Made by a program: the position numbers and the translations under genes. DNA of 64,000 nucleotides, from the NCBI GenBank assembly GCA_009772895.1, contig WOUP01000005.1:124001-188000 (forward strand), written 5' to 3'. The notes beneath the pieces are model-generated. The model was given only the letters and a program-made list of their open reading frames with translations, ran no database searches and was not told the origin of the DNA. Origin of the DNA: Puniceicoccaceae bacterium 5H. GTDB taxonomy: Bacteria; Verrucomicrobiota; Verrucomicrobiia; Opitutales; Oceanipulchritudinaceae. Within the stretch, counting starts at the first letter, position 1, and every line of letters starts with the position of its first letter. This document shows, in pieces, positions 26,598-35,326 of the stretch.

Positions 26598-26679
26598 TGT
26601 CCGCTTCGCCCTCCTTCACCTGGGGGCTTGGCCGGAAAACGCTTCCCTTTCAGGAAATCTGATCTAACCTGCCCTCGCG

Positions 26680-28035
26680 ATGAAGATTGTGATTGTCGGC
26701 GCAGGCGAGGTGGGGACCTTTCTCAGCTGGACCCTCAGTAACGATGGTCACGATGTGACGGTCATCGAGTCCAGCCCGGAGCGCGCGACCTCGATCGACG
26801 AGGAGCACAACGTGAAGGTGATCCAGGGCAACGGCAGCAGCGCGCAGATCCTCAAGAAGGCGGGGGTCGACCGCAGCGACTGCTTCCTCGCCATGACGCG
26901 CGACGACAAGACCAACCTCATCGCCAGCTCACTCGCCAAGGTCATGGGCGCCCGTCTCGTGGTGACCCGTAACCACGACCAGACCTATCAGGACAACTCG
27001 CTGGTCAACTACCGCCTGCACTTCGGCATCGACGTGATGATCAACCCGGAGGCGCTCAGCGCGGTGGAGCTGGCCAAGACGATCCGCAACCCCGCCCGCG
27101 TGGCGGTAGAGAACTTTGCGCGCGGGCAGATCGAGGCCCAGCGCGTGCGCGTCGACAAGAGCGCCAAGTGGCGGGGCAAGAGCCTGCGCGACATCCACCT
27201 GCCCCAAGACATCCGCATCGGCTTCATCCGGCGCGGCGAGCAAGAGGACGTGCCCCATGCCGAAACGGTCTTGCAGGAGGGCGATATCGTGACGGTTTTC
27301 GGTCCGCCGCACGATGTGAGCCGCATCCGCGGCAAGCTGGATCCGCACAGCGAGGTGTCGGCTGCCCGCGTCGTGATCCTCGGCGGCGGGGAAACGGCCG
27401 TGGCCCTGATCCGCCTGCTCAACAGCACGCGCTTCAAGATCCGCATCATCGAGAAAAACCCCGAAAAGTGCCACTACCTGGCGGAGAACTTCCCCCACGT
27501 GACCATCATCAAGGGCGACGGCACCAAGCTGCGCCTGATGGAAGAAGAGCAGGTGGGCGATGCCGACTACTTCGTCGCAACGACCGGGGACGATGAAAAC
27601 AACATCATGGCCAGCATCCAGGCCTCCAAGCTGGGCGCAAAGCACGTACAGGTGGTGCTCAACAAGAGCGACTACGAAGAAATGCTCAACCACCTGCGCC
27701 CCACCCTCGGCATCGAATCTCTCGTCTCGCCCCGCCTGGTGACGGTCAACGAGGTCCAGCGCTACCTGAGCAAGGAGCCCTACATCGAGCTTTTCCAGTT
27801 CCCACGCCAGCAGGTACGCATCCTCGAGGTGGGCGTCAAGGACAGCTCACCCGCCGCCGGCAAGGTGCTGCGCGACATCTCGTGGCCCCACGGTGCGGTG
27901 GCCGTCGCCCTGCTGCACAAATACAGTGTAAAGGTGCCCGGCGCCGACGACCAGATCCTCGGCGGTGACCGCGTCGTCGTGATCACGCGCGAAGAGACCA
28001 TCCCCCACCTGCTGCGCCTGCTGGGCCACTCGTAG
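26680..28035 (+). CDS. trkA: Trk potassium uptake regulatory protein TrkA
   Basis: 451 residues with two tandem RCK units. The first nucleotide-binding fold begins MKIVIVGAGEVGTFL (GxGxxG). The second begins VVILGGGETAV near 229. Each is followed by an RCK-C ligand-binding domain. The protein is the cytosolic NAD(H)/ATP-sensing gate of the TrkH channel. trkH starts 3 bp after its stop, so the two form one operon. Confidence 0.95.
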   Translation: MKIVIVGAGEVGTFLSWTLSNDGHDVTVIESSPERATSIDEEHNVKVIQGNGSSAQILKKAGVDRSDCFLAMTRDDKTNLIASSLAKVMGARLVVTRNHDQTYQDNSLVNYRLHFGIDVMINPEALSAVELAKTIRNPARVAVENFARGQIEAQRVRVDKSAKWRGKSLRDIHLPQDIRIGFIRRGEQEDVPHAETVLQEGDIVTVFGPPHDVSRIRGKLDPHSEVSAARVVILGGGETAVALIRLLNSTRFKIRIIEKNPEKCHYLAENFPHVTIIKGDGTKLRLMEEEQVGDADYFVATTGDDENNIMASIQASKLGAKHVQVVLNKSDYEEMLNHLRPTLGIESLVSPRLVTVNEVQRYLSKEPYIELFQFPRQQVRILEVGVKDSSPAAGKVLRDISWPHGAVAVALLHKYSVKVPGADDQILGGDRVVVITREETIPHLLRLLGHS

Positions 28036-28038
28036 GCT

Positions 28039-29514
28039 ATGAATTACTCCATCGTCCTCCGCCTGCTCGGCACCATTGCGATCTCGATCTTTCTGGCCTT
28101 CCTGCTCAGCTGGGGCATGGCCTGGCTGCTCGACGACGGCAGCCACTGGGCCGGGCCGGCCCGCTGGGGCTTCGGCATCAGCTCGGCCATCGCCGGGGTG
28201 GTGGGCGTGGGCCTGCACATCCTGGGGCGGTCGGACAACAACAAGATGTTTCGCAAGGAGGCGCTGGCCACGATCGGCCTCGGCTGGATCTTCGCCAGCG
28301 TGCTCGGCGCCATCCCCTATTTTCTGATCATCGACGGCATCCCGTTTGCGGACTGCGTCTTCGAGGCCGCCTCCGGCTTCACCACCACTGGCGCCTCCGT
28401 GCTCTCCGACATCGAGCACCTGCCCCTGAGCCTGCTCTTCTGGCGCAGCCTCAGCCAATGGATCGGCGGCCTGGGCGTGGTGGTCTTCTTCGTGGCGCTG
28501 CTCAGCTTTCTCGGCGCGGGCGCCAAGGTGCTCTATTCGCGCGAGTCGAGCGCCCAGGCGGCCGACCTCGATGCCTCGCGCGTGCAACAAGGCGTGCTCA
28601 AGATCCTGTTGCTCTACCTCGGGCTCTCCGCGCTCTGCACGCTCGTCTACTGGCTCTGCGGGCTCAGCTGGTACGACTCGCTCAACCACATGTTCACGAC
28701 GCTGAGCACCGGCGGGTTCAGCACGCGCTCGACCAGCGTGGCCAGCTTCGACAACCCGGCCTTCGAGTGGGCGGTGATCCTGTTCATGACCATCGGCGGC
28801 GCCAGCTTTCTCGTCATCCTGCGCATGCTCAAGGGCGACTGGCACATGGTGCGCCGTTCGACCGAGATGAAGGCCTACCTCGCGATCATCGTCGGCGCAA
28901 CGGCCCTCGTCACGCTCTTCCTCTACGTTGGCCTCGATGCCACGACCTTTGAAAATACCGTGCGCGACGCCGCCTTCCAGGTCGTTTCGATCATGACGAC
29001 CACCGGCTATGCCACCAAGGACTACGATGCCTGGCTGCCGGCGACGCACATCATGTTGCTCGCCCTGATGGTGATCGGTGGCTGCTCGGGCTCGACCGCC
29101 GGCGGCATCAAGGTCATCCGACTCTGCGCGGCCTGGAAGATCGCCCGGCACCACGTGGAGCGCGCCTACCGGGCCCGCGTCGTGCGTCCGATGAAGATCA
29201 ACGACCAGAACCTCGACCAGAATACGCAGGAGTCGATCGTCGTCTTTCTCATGCAGATGAGCATGATCGTCATGGTCGCCAGCATCATCGTCGGCGTGCT
29301 CGAGCCCCAGCTCAGCGTGCCGGGCAACATCTCTGCTGTCGCGGCCACGCTCTTCAACATCGGCCCCGGGCTGGCGGAAGTCGGCCCCACGCGCAATTTC
29401 GCGTTTTTCCACAGCGGCACCAAGCTCTTCCTCTCGCTGCTGATGATTCTTGGTCGCCTCGAGCTCTACGCGGTCCTCGCCCTGTTTTCCCCCGCCCTCT
29501 GGAAGAAGTATTGA
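28039..29514 (+). CDS. trkH: Trk potassium uptake membrane protein TrkH
   Basis: 491 residues, about ten or more membrane helices. The four pore-loop repeats show the expected glycines, for example ASGFTTTGASVL near 110, TLSTGGFSTRST near 225, IMTTTGYATKDYD near 320 and NIGPGLAEVGPT near 440. It imports K+ together with TrkA. Followed by an unusually long repeat-filled gap rather than a simple terminator. Confidence 0.95.
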   Translation: MNYSIVLRLLGTIAISIFLAFLLSWGMAWLLDDGSHWAGPARWGFGISSAIAGVVGVGLHILGRSDNNKMFRKEALATIGLGWIFASVLGAIPYFLIIDGIPFADCVFEAASGFTTTGASVLSDIEHLPLSLLFWRSLSQWIGGLGVVVFFVALLSFLGAGAKVLYSRESSAQAADLDASRVQQGVLKILLLYLGLSALCTLVYWLCGLSWYDSLNHMFTTLSTGGFSTRSTSVASFDNPAFEWAVILFMTIGGASFLVILRMLKGDWHMVRRSTEMKAYLAIIVGATALVTLFLYVGLDATTFENTVRDAAFQVVSIMTTTGYATKDYDAWLPATHIMLLALMVIGGCSGSTAGGIKVIRLCAAWKIARHHVERAYRARVVRPMKINDQNLDQNTQESIVVFLMQMSMIVMVASIIVGVLEPQLSVPGNISAVAATLFNIGPGLAEVGPTRNFAFFHSGTKLFLSLLMILGRLELYAVLALFSPALWKKY

Positions 29515-29546
29515 GGCGCTGCGGTCAAACGCAGCGGACCACGATG

Positions 29547-29648
29547 GCACCCCTCCAGGGTGCGAAGCGGCGAGATTCCTCCCCCCGGTGGTGTCGGGCG
29601 CGGTTGCGCCCTCAACCACCGGCTACGCTATGTGACCCCTTCGGGGTT
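29547..29648 (+). repeat. Three-hairpin repeat, copy 1
   Basis: Hairpin A: GCACCC-CTCCA-GGGTGC (29547-29563). Hairpin B: CCGGTGGT...ACCACCGG (29585-29622), enclosing GGGCGC-GGTT-GCGCCC with 3-nt internal loops on each side. Then CTACGCTATG, and hairpin C: ACCCC/GGGGT with a TTC(G) loop (29635-29647). Bases 29585-29648 recur nearly unchanged in copy 2. Confidence 0.8.
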
Positions 29649-29773
29649 GAGGGCCAGATTACCATCTATGCGCGTGAGGAGCCACAAGGAACCGCTCCCG
29701 CGATTCACCGGCGCGCCAACCCCCGGCACTTCCAAGAAACGTTAAACGGGCACGAGGCGCCCCCACGGTGACG

Positions 29774-29872
29774 GCATCCCTTCTGGTGCGGATTTTACGC
29801 GGCTCTTTCCGGTGGTGTCGGGCGCGGTTGCGCCCTCAACCACCGGCTACAGGCTGTGACCCCTTCGGGGCC
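29774..29872 (+). repeat. Three-hairpin repeat, copy 2
   Basis: Hairpin A is GCATCC-CTTCT-GGTGC with one bulged base (29774-29789). Hairpin B (29809-29846) is identical to copy 1 over 38 bp. The spacer is changed (CTACAGGC), and hairpin C again has CCCC/GGGG. It lies 224 bp after copy 1 in the same orientation. Confidence 0.8.
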
Positions 29873-30103
29873 GGCGATCACACCATGCATGCACGGGAGC
29901 AGCTGCCGGTCAGGCACCGTCTCCAGACACGCCGTTGCCGTGATGCTCAGGCGCTCCCTTGAATGGCTTACGGAATCCGGGCGCAGGGGCCAACGCCAGA
30001 CTACATGATCCTTCGCCTGATCGGAGGCGTCAATCCGTGGCCATGCGGCTGCAGCAAACAAAGCGCGTCCCTCCGCCCGGCGACACGCGCCATATCTGGC
30101 CGT

Positions 30104-30202
30104 GCAAGCTGAAAGCTTGCCATAACGTAGCCGGTGGTCGAGTCCGCCTAGCGGACGATACCACCGGGACCGCCCGATGAAAGAAGCACCTTGGAGAGGT
30201 GC
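30104..30202 (-). repeat. Three-hairpin repeat, copy 3 (inverted, diverged, structure kept)
   Basis: Read on the minus strand: hairpin A GCACCT-CTCCA-AGGTGC (30202-30186). Hairpin B CCGGTGGT...ACCACCGG (30167-30131) encloses GTCCGC-TAG-GCGGAC. Then CTACGTTATG and hairpin C GCAAGC/GCTTGC (30120-30104). The stems differ in sequence from copies 1 and 2, but every change keeps pairing. Confidence 0.8.
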
Positions 30203-30248
30203 CAGAGCTCGCGCGACACCAACCTCCTCCGGATTTCCAACCGGACAA

Positions 30249-30283
30249 CAAAAAGCCCGAGCAGGGACTGACTGCTCAGGCTT
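30249..30283 (-). terminator. Rho-independent terminator after ferredoxin gene
   Basis: On the minus strand AAGCCTGAGCAG pairs with CTGCTCGGGCTT (one G-T pair) and is followed by a T run. Confidence 0.88.
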
Positions 30284-30317
30284 CCGTCGAATCTGATGTG
30301 AGTTTGGGCGCCTCGAC

Positions 30318-30554
30318 TTATTCGTCGCCGTCGTCGCCGATGGCCTCCACCGGACAACCTTCGAGAGCCTCCATGCAGAGGTCCATATCCTCTGGAGTCT
30401 TCGGCTGGTTGTAGACGTAGGAGTACCCACCGTCTTCGTTGCGCGTGAAGAAGTCGGGCGCAGTTTCGCGGCAAAGGTCGCAGTCGATGCATTGTTCATC
30501 GACGTAGAACTTGCCAGCAACGTTTTCGGGCCACTTGTCAGCTTTGTCCGCCAT
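30318..30554 (-). CDS. Ferredoxin, single [4Fe-4S]
   Basis: 78 residues from the ATG at 30554 (MADKADKWPENV); a TTG 33 bp upstream is less likely. Cluster ligands are CIDCDLC near residues 23-29 and the Cys of GCP near 68, one cluster rather than two. An extra Cys (DLCMEA) could form a disulphide, as in Bacillus-type single-cluster ferredoxins. It is acidic (EAIGDDGDE tail), as expected for a small electron carrier. Partner not evident; single-gene unit with its own terminator. Confidence 0.88.
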   Translation of the reverse strand: MADKADKWPENVAGKFYVDEQCIDCDLCRETAPDFFTRNEDGGYSYVYNQPKTPEDMDLCMEALEGCPVEAIGDDGDE

Positions 30555-30702
30555 ACTGCTTGCCAAGCTAGCAGGAAATTCACTCAAGTAAAGCCGCTTC
30601 GGGGCCCTTGCAGGATTCGGTTTGTTCGTGCAGTTGCTCGGACAAGTGCGTCCCTGTCTTGCACCCCGGTAGAGAATGTGCCTTAGTGGAGGCTTCCGAA
30701 CG

Positions 30703-31623
30703 ATGGGGATCTACAATCGGAACTATATGCAGCCGGAACCCGGCTATGGTGGATTTGATGCGCTGAAGGGGCTACTGATTAGCCTGGGCGTCATCTTCAT
30801 CCTGCAAGCTATCCTGACGCACTGGGTGCACCTGCCGCTCCTGACGGAGTTTGGGTCTCTCAGCCTGCCCAACCTGCTGCGCGGCTACGTGTGGACGCCG
30901 ATCACCTACGGCTTCCTGCACGACCCGAATGGCCTGATGCACATCCTGTTCAACGGGATCGGCCTCTACTTCATCGGGCGCTATCTGCAGGGAGTCCTGG
31001 GGCCGGTGCGCTTCCTGGAGGTGTTCTTCTTCACCGTGCTGATGGGGGCCGTGGTGTTTTTGCTCACGCGCCTCATCGCCTTCCCGGCGATTCCGGTCAT
31101 CGGGGCATCCGCAGGCGTGCTGGGCATGCTGACCATCCTCTGCCTCATGCTGTGGGATCAGGAACTGCGGCTCCTCTTCCCGCCCATTGCGATCAAGGCG
31201 AAGTATATTCTCTACTTCACCATGGTGCTGGAGGGCTTCAACTTTCTCTTCAATGAGTTGCCCGGTACCTCGTTGACGGCCGATTCGGCTTCGGCGCACG
31301 TAGGCGGCATGGTCGGCGGTTACCTCTACTACCGCTACCTGATGAACCGCCCGACCCTCACCTCGCGGTTCCAGAAATCCACCACCAGCGAGCCACCGCG
31401 CTTCGGGCAACGCTTTGGCAACGCCACTCGTAGCCCGGCAACCGCCCGCACCAAAAAGACGGCCAAGGCGGGCAAGTACAAGGTCAATCTGAGCAAGGAC
31501 ACGCCCAAGGACGTGCGCAAGGAGGTAGACCGCATCCTGGACAAGATCAACACCCAGGGCTTCGGCTCGCTGACGGACGAGGAAAAGCGCACGCTGGACA
31601 ACGCGCGCGACGCCCTGAGGTAA
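30703..31623 (+). CDS. Rhomboid-family intramembrane serine protease with C-terminal helical domain
   Basis: 306 residues. The start at 30703 (MGIYNRNY) is preferred over 30676 because TGGAGG sits 11 bp upstream of it. About six membrane helices carry the catalytic Ser in GASAG near 135 and the catalytic His in SAHVGG near 200, with an HILFN segment in helix 2 as usual. The last 50 residues (KYKVNLSKDTPKDVRKEVDRIL, LTDEEKRTLD) form a small helical domain often attached to rhomboids of this phylum. The substrate is unknown. Confidence 0.88.
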   Translation: MGIYNRNYMQPEPGYGGFDALKGLLISLGVIFILQAILTHWVHLPLLTEFGSLSLPNLLRGYVWTPITYGFLHDPNGLMHILFNGIGLYFIGRYLQGVLGPVRFLEVFFFTVLMGAVVFLLTRLIAFPAIPVIGASAGVLGMLTILCLMLWDQELRLLFPPIAIKAKYILYFTMVLEGFNFLFNELPGTSLTADSASAHVGGMVGGYLYYRYLMNRPTLTSRFQKSTTSEPPRFGQRFGNATRSPATARTKKTAKAGKYKVNLSKDTPKDVRKEVDRILDKINTQGFGSLTDEEKRTLDNARDALR

Positions 31624-31647
31624 GGAAGAGGCCCGCCCCTCCTCGGC

Positions 31648-32421
31648 TCAGGACAGGCCGCGCTTGCTGGCGCGGATGAAGCCGACAAGGTTTTGCACGA
31701 TCGGGTCGTCCCCCAGCTCGCCCGACTCCATGCGTTCGAGCGCCTGGCGGCGGTTGAGGCCTTCGCGGTAGAGCAGCTTGTAGAGCCGCATGGCGAGGTT
31801 GACCTGTTCGGGCGTGTGACCGGTGCGCTGCATGCCCACCTTGTTGATCAGCTTGATCTCGGCCGGGTTGCCCTCCGCGATCATGTAAGGCGGGATGTCT
31901 TGCGTGACCTTCGTCATGCCGCCCACGTAGGAGTGGCGGCCCAGGCGCACGAAGGGGTGCAGGGCGCTATGCCCGCCCACGACGGCGTGGTCCTCGGCCT
32001 CGATATGACCACCGAAGGTGCTGTTGTGGCCCAGCAACACCTGGTTGCCGATGATGCACTCATGGGCCACGTGGCTGTAGGCCAGAAAATAGCAGTCGTC
32101 GCCGATGACCGTCTCATCCCCCTCCGTCGTCGCCGTATGCACGGTGCTGTATTCGCGGAAGACGTTGCGATCGCCGATGCGCAGCCCGGGGTTGCCGCCC
32201 CGGTATTTCAGGTCCTGCGTCTGCCCGCCGACAAAGGCATAAGGGAAGACGGTGTTGTCGCGGCCCATCGTCGTGCGCCCCTCCACCGTCGCATGGTGGT
32301 GGATCACGGAACCCGTCTGGATGCGCACCCGCGGCCCGATATAGGCATGTGCGCCGACAACGACGCCTTCATCCAGCTCCGCAGTGGGTTCGACAATGGC
32401 CGTGGGGTGAACCTGAGGCAT
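31648..32421 (-). CDS. lpxA: UDP-N-acetylglucosamine acyltransferase LpxA
   Basis: 257 residues from the ATG at 32421 (MPQVHPTAIVEPTAELDEGV); upstream codons read non-coding DNA. Left-handed beta-helix hexapeptide repeats fill residues 1-190 and a helical C-terminal domain follows (TPEQVNLAMRLYKLLYREG). The catalytic His lies in the AYSHVAHECIIG segment. It catalyses the first step of lipid A synthesis. It is downstream of lpxC-fabZ on the same strand (143-bp gap). Confidence 0.95.
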   Translation of the reverse strand: MPQVHPTAIVEPTAELDEGVVVGAHAYIGPRVRIQTGSVIHHHATVEGRTTMGRDNTVFPYAFVGGQTQDLKYRGGNPGLRIGDRNVFREYSTVHTATTEGDETVIGDDCYFLAYSHVAHECIIGNQVLLGHNSTFGGHIEAEDHAVVGGHSALHPFVRLGRHSYVGGMTKVTQDIPPYMIAEGNPAEIKLINKVGMQRTGHTPEQVNLAMRLYKLLYREGLNRRQALERMESGELGDDPIVQNLVGFIRASKRGLS

Positions 32422-32564
32422 GAGAAAAAGGGAAAAATACGATTCTACAGGAGGACACCAAGAACACAAAAGAGAAGGTCCAAGAATCTAGAACGATCGT
32501 TTACCTTCTTTTTTTAGGACCTTGTGTGCTTGGTGCTCTTCTGTTCGTTCAAAAGCCTGCGGGG

Positions 32565-33947
32565 TTAAAGTCCTTCTTCCGGGACGTCGACGACCATGAA
32601 GCTGAGCTCGGCAGCGGAGACCACCTTGCCGTCGACGCGGCACTCGCAGGCGGCCTGAGCCATGCGCTCGCCGCGGACCTTCACGATCTTGGCCACGATC
32701 TCGAGCTGGTCGCCGGGGATGACGGCGCGGCGGAACTTGACCTTGTCCGCACTCATGAAGAGGGCCACCTTGCCGTCGGCCGCCATATGGCGCAGCATGA
32801 CGAGCCCCGACGCCTGGGCCATGGCCTCGATCTGCAGCACGGCGGGCATGACGGGATTGCCCGGATAGTGGCCGGTAAAGTAGGGCTCGTTGATCGTGAC
32901 GTTCTTGATCGCGCGCAGCTCGTACTCGCTGACGAATTCCACCACCCGGTCCACCATCACGAACGGGTAGGCATGGGGCAGCATGTCGAGGATGCGGCGG
33001 ATGCGCAGCTCCGTCTCGTGCGGCAGGATCGTCTTGGGGCGCGAGGGCGGCATCGGCGCCGTGGTCGGCTTGGACACCTTGGGCTCCTCGGGAGCCGTTG
33101 CGGGCGGCGTCTCGGTCGCCTTCATCTGCTGGTAAATCTTCTTCGTCAGGTCCGCGTTCAGCTTGTGCCCCGTGCGCACGGCGATGATGTGGGCCTTCAG
33201 GCGCTTGCCCAGCAGGGCCATGTCGCCGACGATATCGAGGATCTTGTGCCGCACGAACTCGTCTTCGAAGCGCAGCCCCTCCTTCGAAAGGATCTGGTTG
33301 CCCTTGATCACGATGGCCGAGTCGAGGCTGCCACCCTGGATCTTGCCCATCTTGAGCAACGGCTCAATATCTTCGTAGATCGTAAACGTGCGCGAGGCTG
33401 CGACCTCCCGGCGGTAGGCCTCCGGGTCGATGTCGAGCGTCAGGTGCTGCGTATGGATGCCGCGATCGTCCGTGCTGGTGCAGGTGATGCGGTAGCCGTC
33501 GTGCGGCAGGGCAATGATCGAGCGGTTGCCGTCGGAGATGGAGATCGGCTCCTTCACCTCGTAATACTCGCGCGGGGCCTCCTGCTCCACGATCTCGGCC
33601 TTGTCGATCAGCTCCACGAAGTGCCGGGCCGAACCGTCGAGGATGGGGGGCTCGGAGGCGTCGAGCTCCACGATGCAGTTGTCGACGCCGCACCCGACCA
33701 GGGCGCTCATGACGTGCTCGATCGTGTGGAGCTTGGCGTGCCCGGCAGAGATATCCGTGCTGCGGACCAGTTGATCCGCCACGAACTCGATCCGGGGCTT
33801 CACCTCCGGCTTACCGTACAGGTCTACCCGCCGAAACGTGATGCCGTGCCCCTCGGGAGCCGGCTTCAGCGTCAGGTGCACTTCCTGTCCCGTGTGCAAT
33901 GACTTGCCGTGGGTGGAGACTTCCCGAAGAATCGTGCGCTGCTTCAT
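32565..33947 (-). CDS. lpxC-fabZ: Bifunctional LpxC deacetylase / FabZ dehydratase fusion
   Basis: 460 residues from the ATG at 33947 ([20 protein letters not shown]). The LpxC part (1-290) has zinc ligands in [10 protein letters not shown] near 78 and [10 protein letters not shown] near 232. A Pro/Thr-rich linker (about 285-320) leads to FabZ (320-460), with the catalytic His in [10 protein letters not shown] near 360 and the catalytic Glu in LQIEAMAQ. LpxC performs the committed step of lipid A synthesis and FabZ the dehydration step of fatty-acid elongation. The fusion is known from Bacteroidetes and relatives; it physically couples both uses of hydroxyacyl-ACP. Confidence 0.95.
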   Translation of the reverse strand: MKQRTILREVSTHGKSLHTGQEVHLTLKPAPEGHGITFRRVDLYGKPEVKPRIEFVADQLVRSTDISAGHAKLHTIEHVMSALVGCGVDNCIVELDASEPPILDGSARHFVELIDKAEIVEQEAPREYYEVKEPISISDGNRSIIALPHDGYRITCTSTDDRGIHTQHLTLDIDPEAYRREVAASRTFTIYEDIEPLLKMGKIQGGSLDSAIVIKGNQILSKEGLRFEDEFVRHKILDIVGDMALLGKRLKAHIIAVRTGHKLNADLTKKIYQQMKATETPPATAPEEPKVSKPTTAPMPPSRPKTILPHETELRIRRILDMLPHAYPFVMVDRVVEFVSEYELRAIKNVTINEPYFTGHYPGNPVMPAVLQIEAMAQASGLVMLRHMAADGKVALFMSADKVKFRRAVIPGDQLEIVAKIVKVRGERMAQAACECRVDGKVVSAAELSFMVVDVPEEGL

Positions 33948-34174
33948 GCTGCAAAACCAGAACACCCCGGCGTCGGGGCCAAAGGTGTATGTGACGGCAG
34001 GACGGCACTTTTGTAAAGTCTGGAATAGCTTCCGTCCTTGCCGAACGCGGCAGATAACGCGCCGGAGAGCCCGAATTTGCCGTTGACGCCGCTGAAATGG
34101 CTGATTGCCTATAGCGTCTTTAATCCCTGCGCAACCCGCAGGCAAAGACCCTTTCTTTCCACCCACCGTTTCCC

Positions 34175-34738
34175 ATGGCCAACCCGAACGACGTCCGCAA
34201 GGGCAACTGCATCCTTTACAACAACGTGCCGCACCTCGTGCTCGGGGTCGACCACCGTACGCCGGGCCGCCGCATGGCCTTTGTGCAGTTGACCATGCGC
34301 AACCTCAACACGGGCTCCAGCACCGTCACCAAGCTCTTCTCCAACGACTCCGTCGATATCCTGACCACGGACACGAAGAAGATGGAGTTCAGCTACATCG
34401 ACCCGATGGGCTACCACTTCCTCGACCCGGAGACCTTTGAAGACGTGGTGATGCAGGAGAGCGACGTGGAAAACGCCAAGGATTTCCTCGTCGAAGGCGG
34501 CATGATCGACATCCTCTTCGTGGACGGCAAGGCCGTGCAGATCCAGCTGCCCGCCAGCGTGGAAATGGACGTGGAAGAGGCCCCCGACGCCGTGCGCGGC
34601 GACACTTCCGGCAACGTGCTCAAGCCGGTCGTCACCGCCACCGGTGTCACCGTCATGACCCCGCTCTTCATCAAGAAGGGCGACCGCATCAAGGTCTCGA
34701 CCGAAGACAAGAGCTACCTCGGCCGCGTCAACAGCTAG
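34175..34738 (+). CDS. efp: Elongation factor P
   Basis: 187 residues, three beta-barrel domains. It relieves ribosome stalling at proline runs. The tip loop of domain I reads [10 protein letters not shown]: where modified EF-Ps carry Lys34 this protein has an arginine (Arg32 here). C-terminal domain motifs ([26 protein letters not shown]) are normal. The start [13 protein letters not shown] fits the family. No modification enzyme (EpmA/EarP type) is in the window. A strong terminator follows. Confidence 0.93.
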   Translation: MANPNDVRKGNCILYNNVPHLVLGVDHRTPGRRMAFVQLTMRNLNTGSSTVTKLFSNDSVDILTTDTKKMEFSYIDPMGYHFLDPETFEDVVMQESDVENAKDFLVEGGMIDILFVDGKAVQIQLPASVEMDVEEAPDAVRGDTSGNVLKPVVTATGVTVMTPLFIKKGDRIKVSTEDKSYLGRVNS

Positions 34739-34767
34739 ATTTTCCCCAAGTTCATACCCGAACAACC

Positions 34768-34802
34768 GAAAGCCGACTGGAGAATCCCGGTCGGCTTTTT
34801 TG
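34768..34802 (+). terminator. Rho-independent terminator after efp
   Basis: AAAGCCGAC pairs with GTCGGCTTT around a 12-nt loop, ending in six T. Confidence 0.88.
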
Positions 34803-34905
34803 TGCGTAAATGGTTAAAACTGCTCAACCACAACAATGCAGCTTGCAATGAGCCTTTTACCCCATCAGTGCTGCTACAGATCCACTTCAAACCTTCTTTC
34901 TGACC

Positions 34906-35238
34906 ATGTCTGCCACACCTCCCAAGTTGTCCGACCAAAAATACTGCAAAGACTGCGGCTCCATGATCGACGCGCGCGCCGAAATCTGCCCCCACTGCGG
35001 CGTGCGCCAGATGCAGGTGCCTGCCTCCGGCGGCAAATCCCGGATCGCGGCCGCCTTGCTCGCCTTTTTCCTCGGCGGATTCGGCGCGCACAAGTTTTAC
35101 CTCGGGCAGGTGGGCCTCGGCATCCTCTACGTGATCTTCTGCTGGACCTTTGTGCCCGCGATTGTCGCCTTCATCGAGTTCATCCTCTACCTCGTCATGA
35201 GCGACGACGCCTTCGACCGGAAATACAACCAGGCGTAA
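34906..35238 (+). CDS. TM2-domain protein with N-terminal zinc ribbon
   Basis: 110 residues. CKDCGSMID...CPHCGVRQ forms a four-cysteine zinc ribbon (residues 14-35). It is followed by the TM2 domain: two helices (AALLAFFLGGFGAHKFYLGQ and LGILYVIFCWTFVPAIVAFIEFILYLV) joined by the short DRF-like turn. Such proteins are common, small and functionally uncharacterised. Start MSATPPKLSDQKYC at 34906. Confidence 0.85.
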   Translation: MSATPPKLSDQKYCKDCGSMIDARAEICPHCGVRQMQVPASGGKSRIAAALLAFFLGGFGAHKFYLGQVGLGILYVIFCWTFVPAIVAFIEFILYLVMSDDAFDRKYNQA

Positions 35239-35270
35239 GCGGCAGAATCTCTGCCTTTTGATGCGATAGA

Positions 35271-35303
35271 AAAAGCGGAACCCGAAAGGATTCCGCTTTT
35301 GTT
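35271..35303. terminator. Bidirectional terminator between TM2 gene and phosphorylase gene
   Basis: AAAAGCGGAA pairs with TTCCGCTTTT around CCCGAAAGGA (with inner CC/GG pairs). A and T runs on both sides suit both convergent genes. Confidence 0.85.
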
Positions 35304-35326
35304 GTAAATAGATATCAGCTGCGTCC

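Larger units (their letters stand above)
29515..30248. other. Gene-free region holding three structured repeats
   Basis: About 730 bp between trkH and the ferredoxin terminator without a believable gene; small open frames here are translations of the palindromes. It holds three copies of a three-hairpin element, listed separately. Confidence 0.7.

Noticed and set aside
29515-30248. Several short open frames on both strands between trkH and the ferredoxin gene
   Set aside because: They are translations of the palindromic repeats, with no start signals and no protein-like composition.
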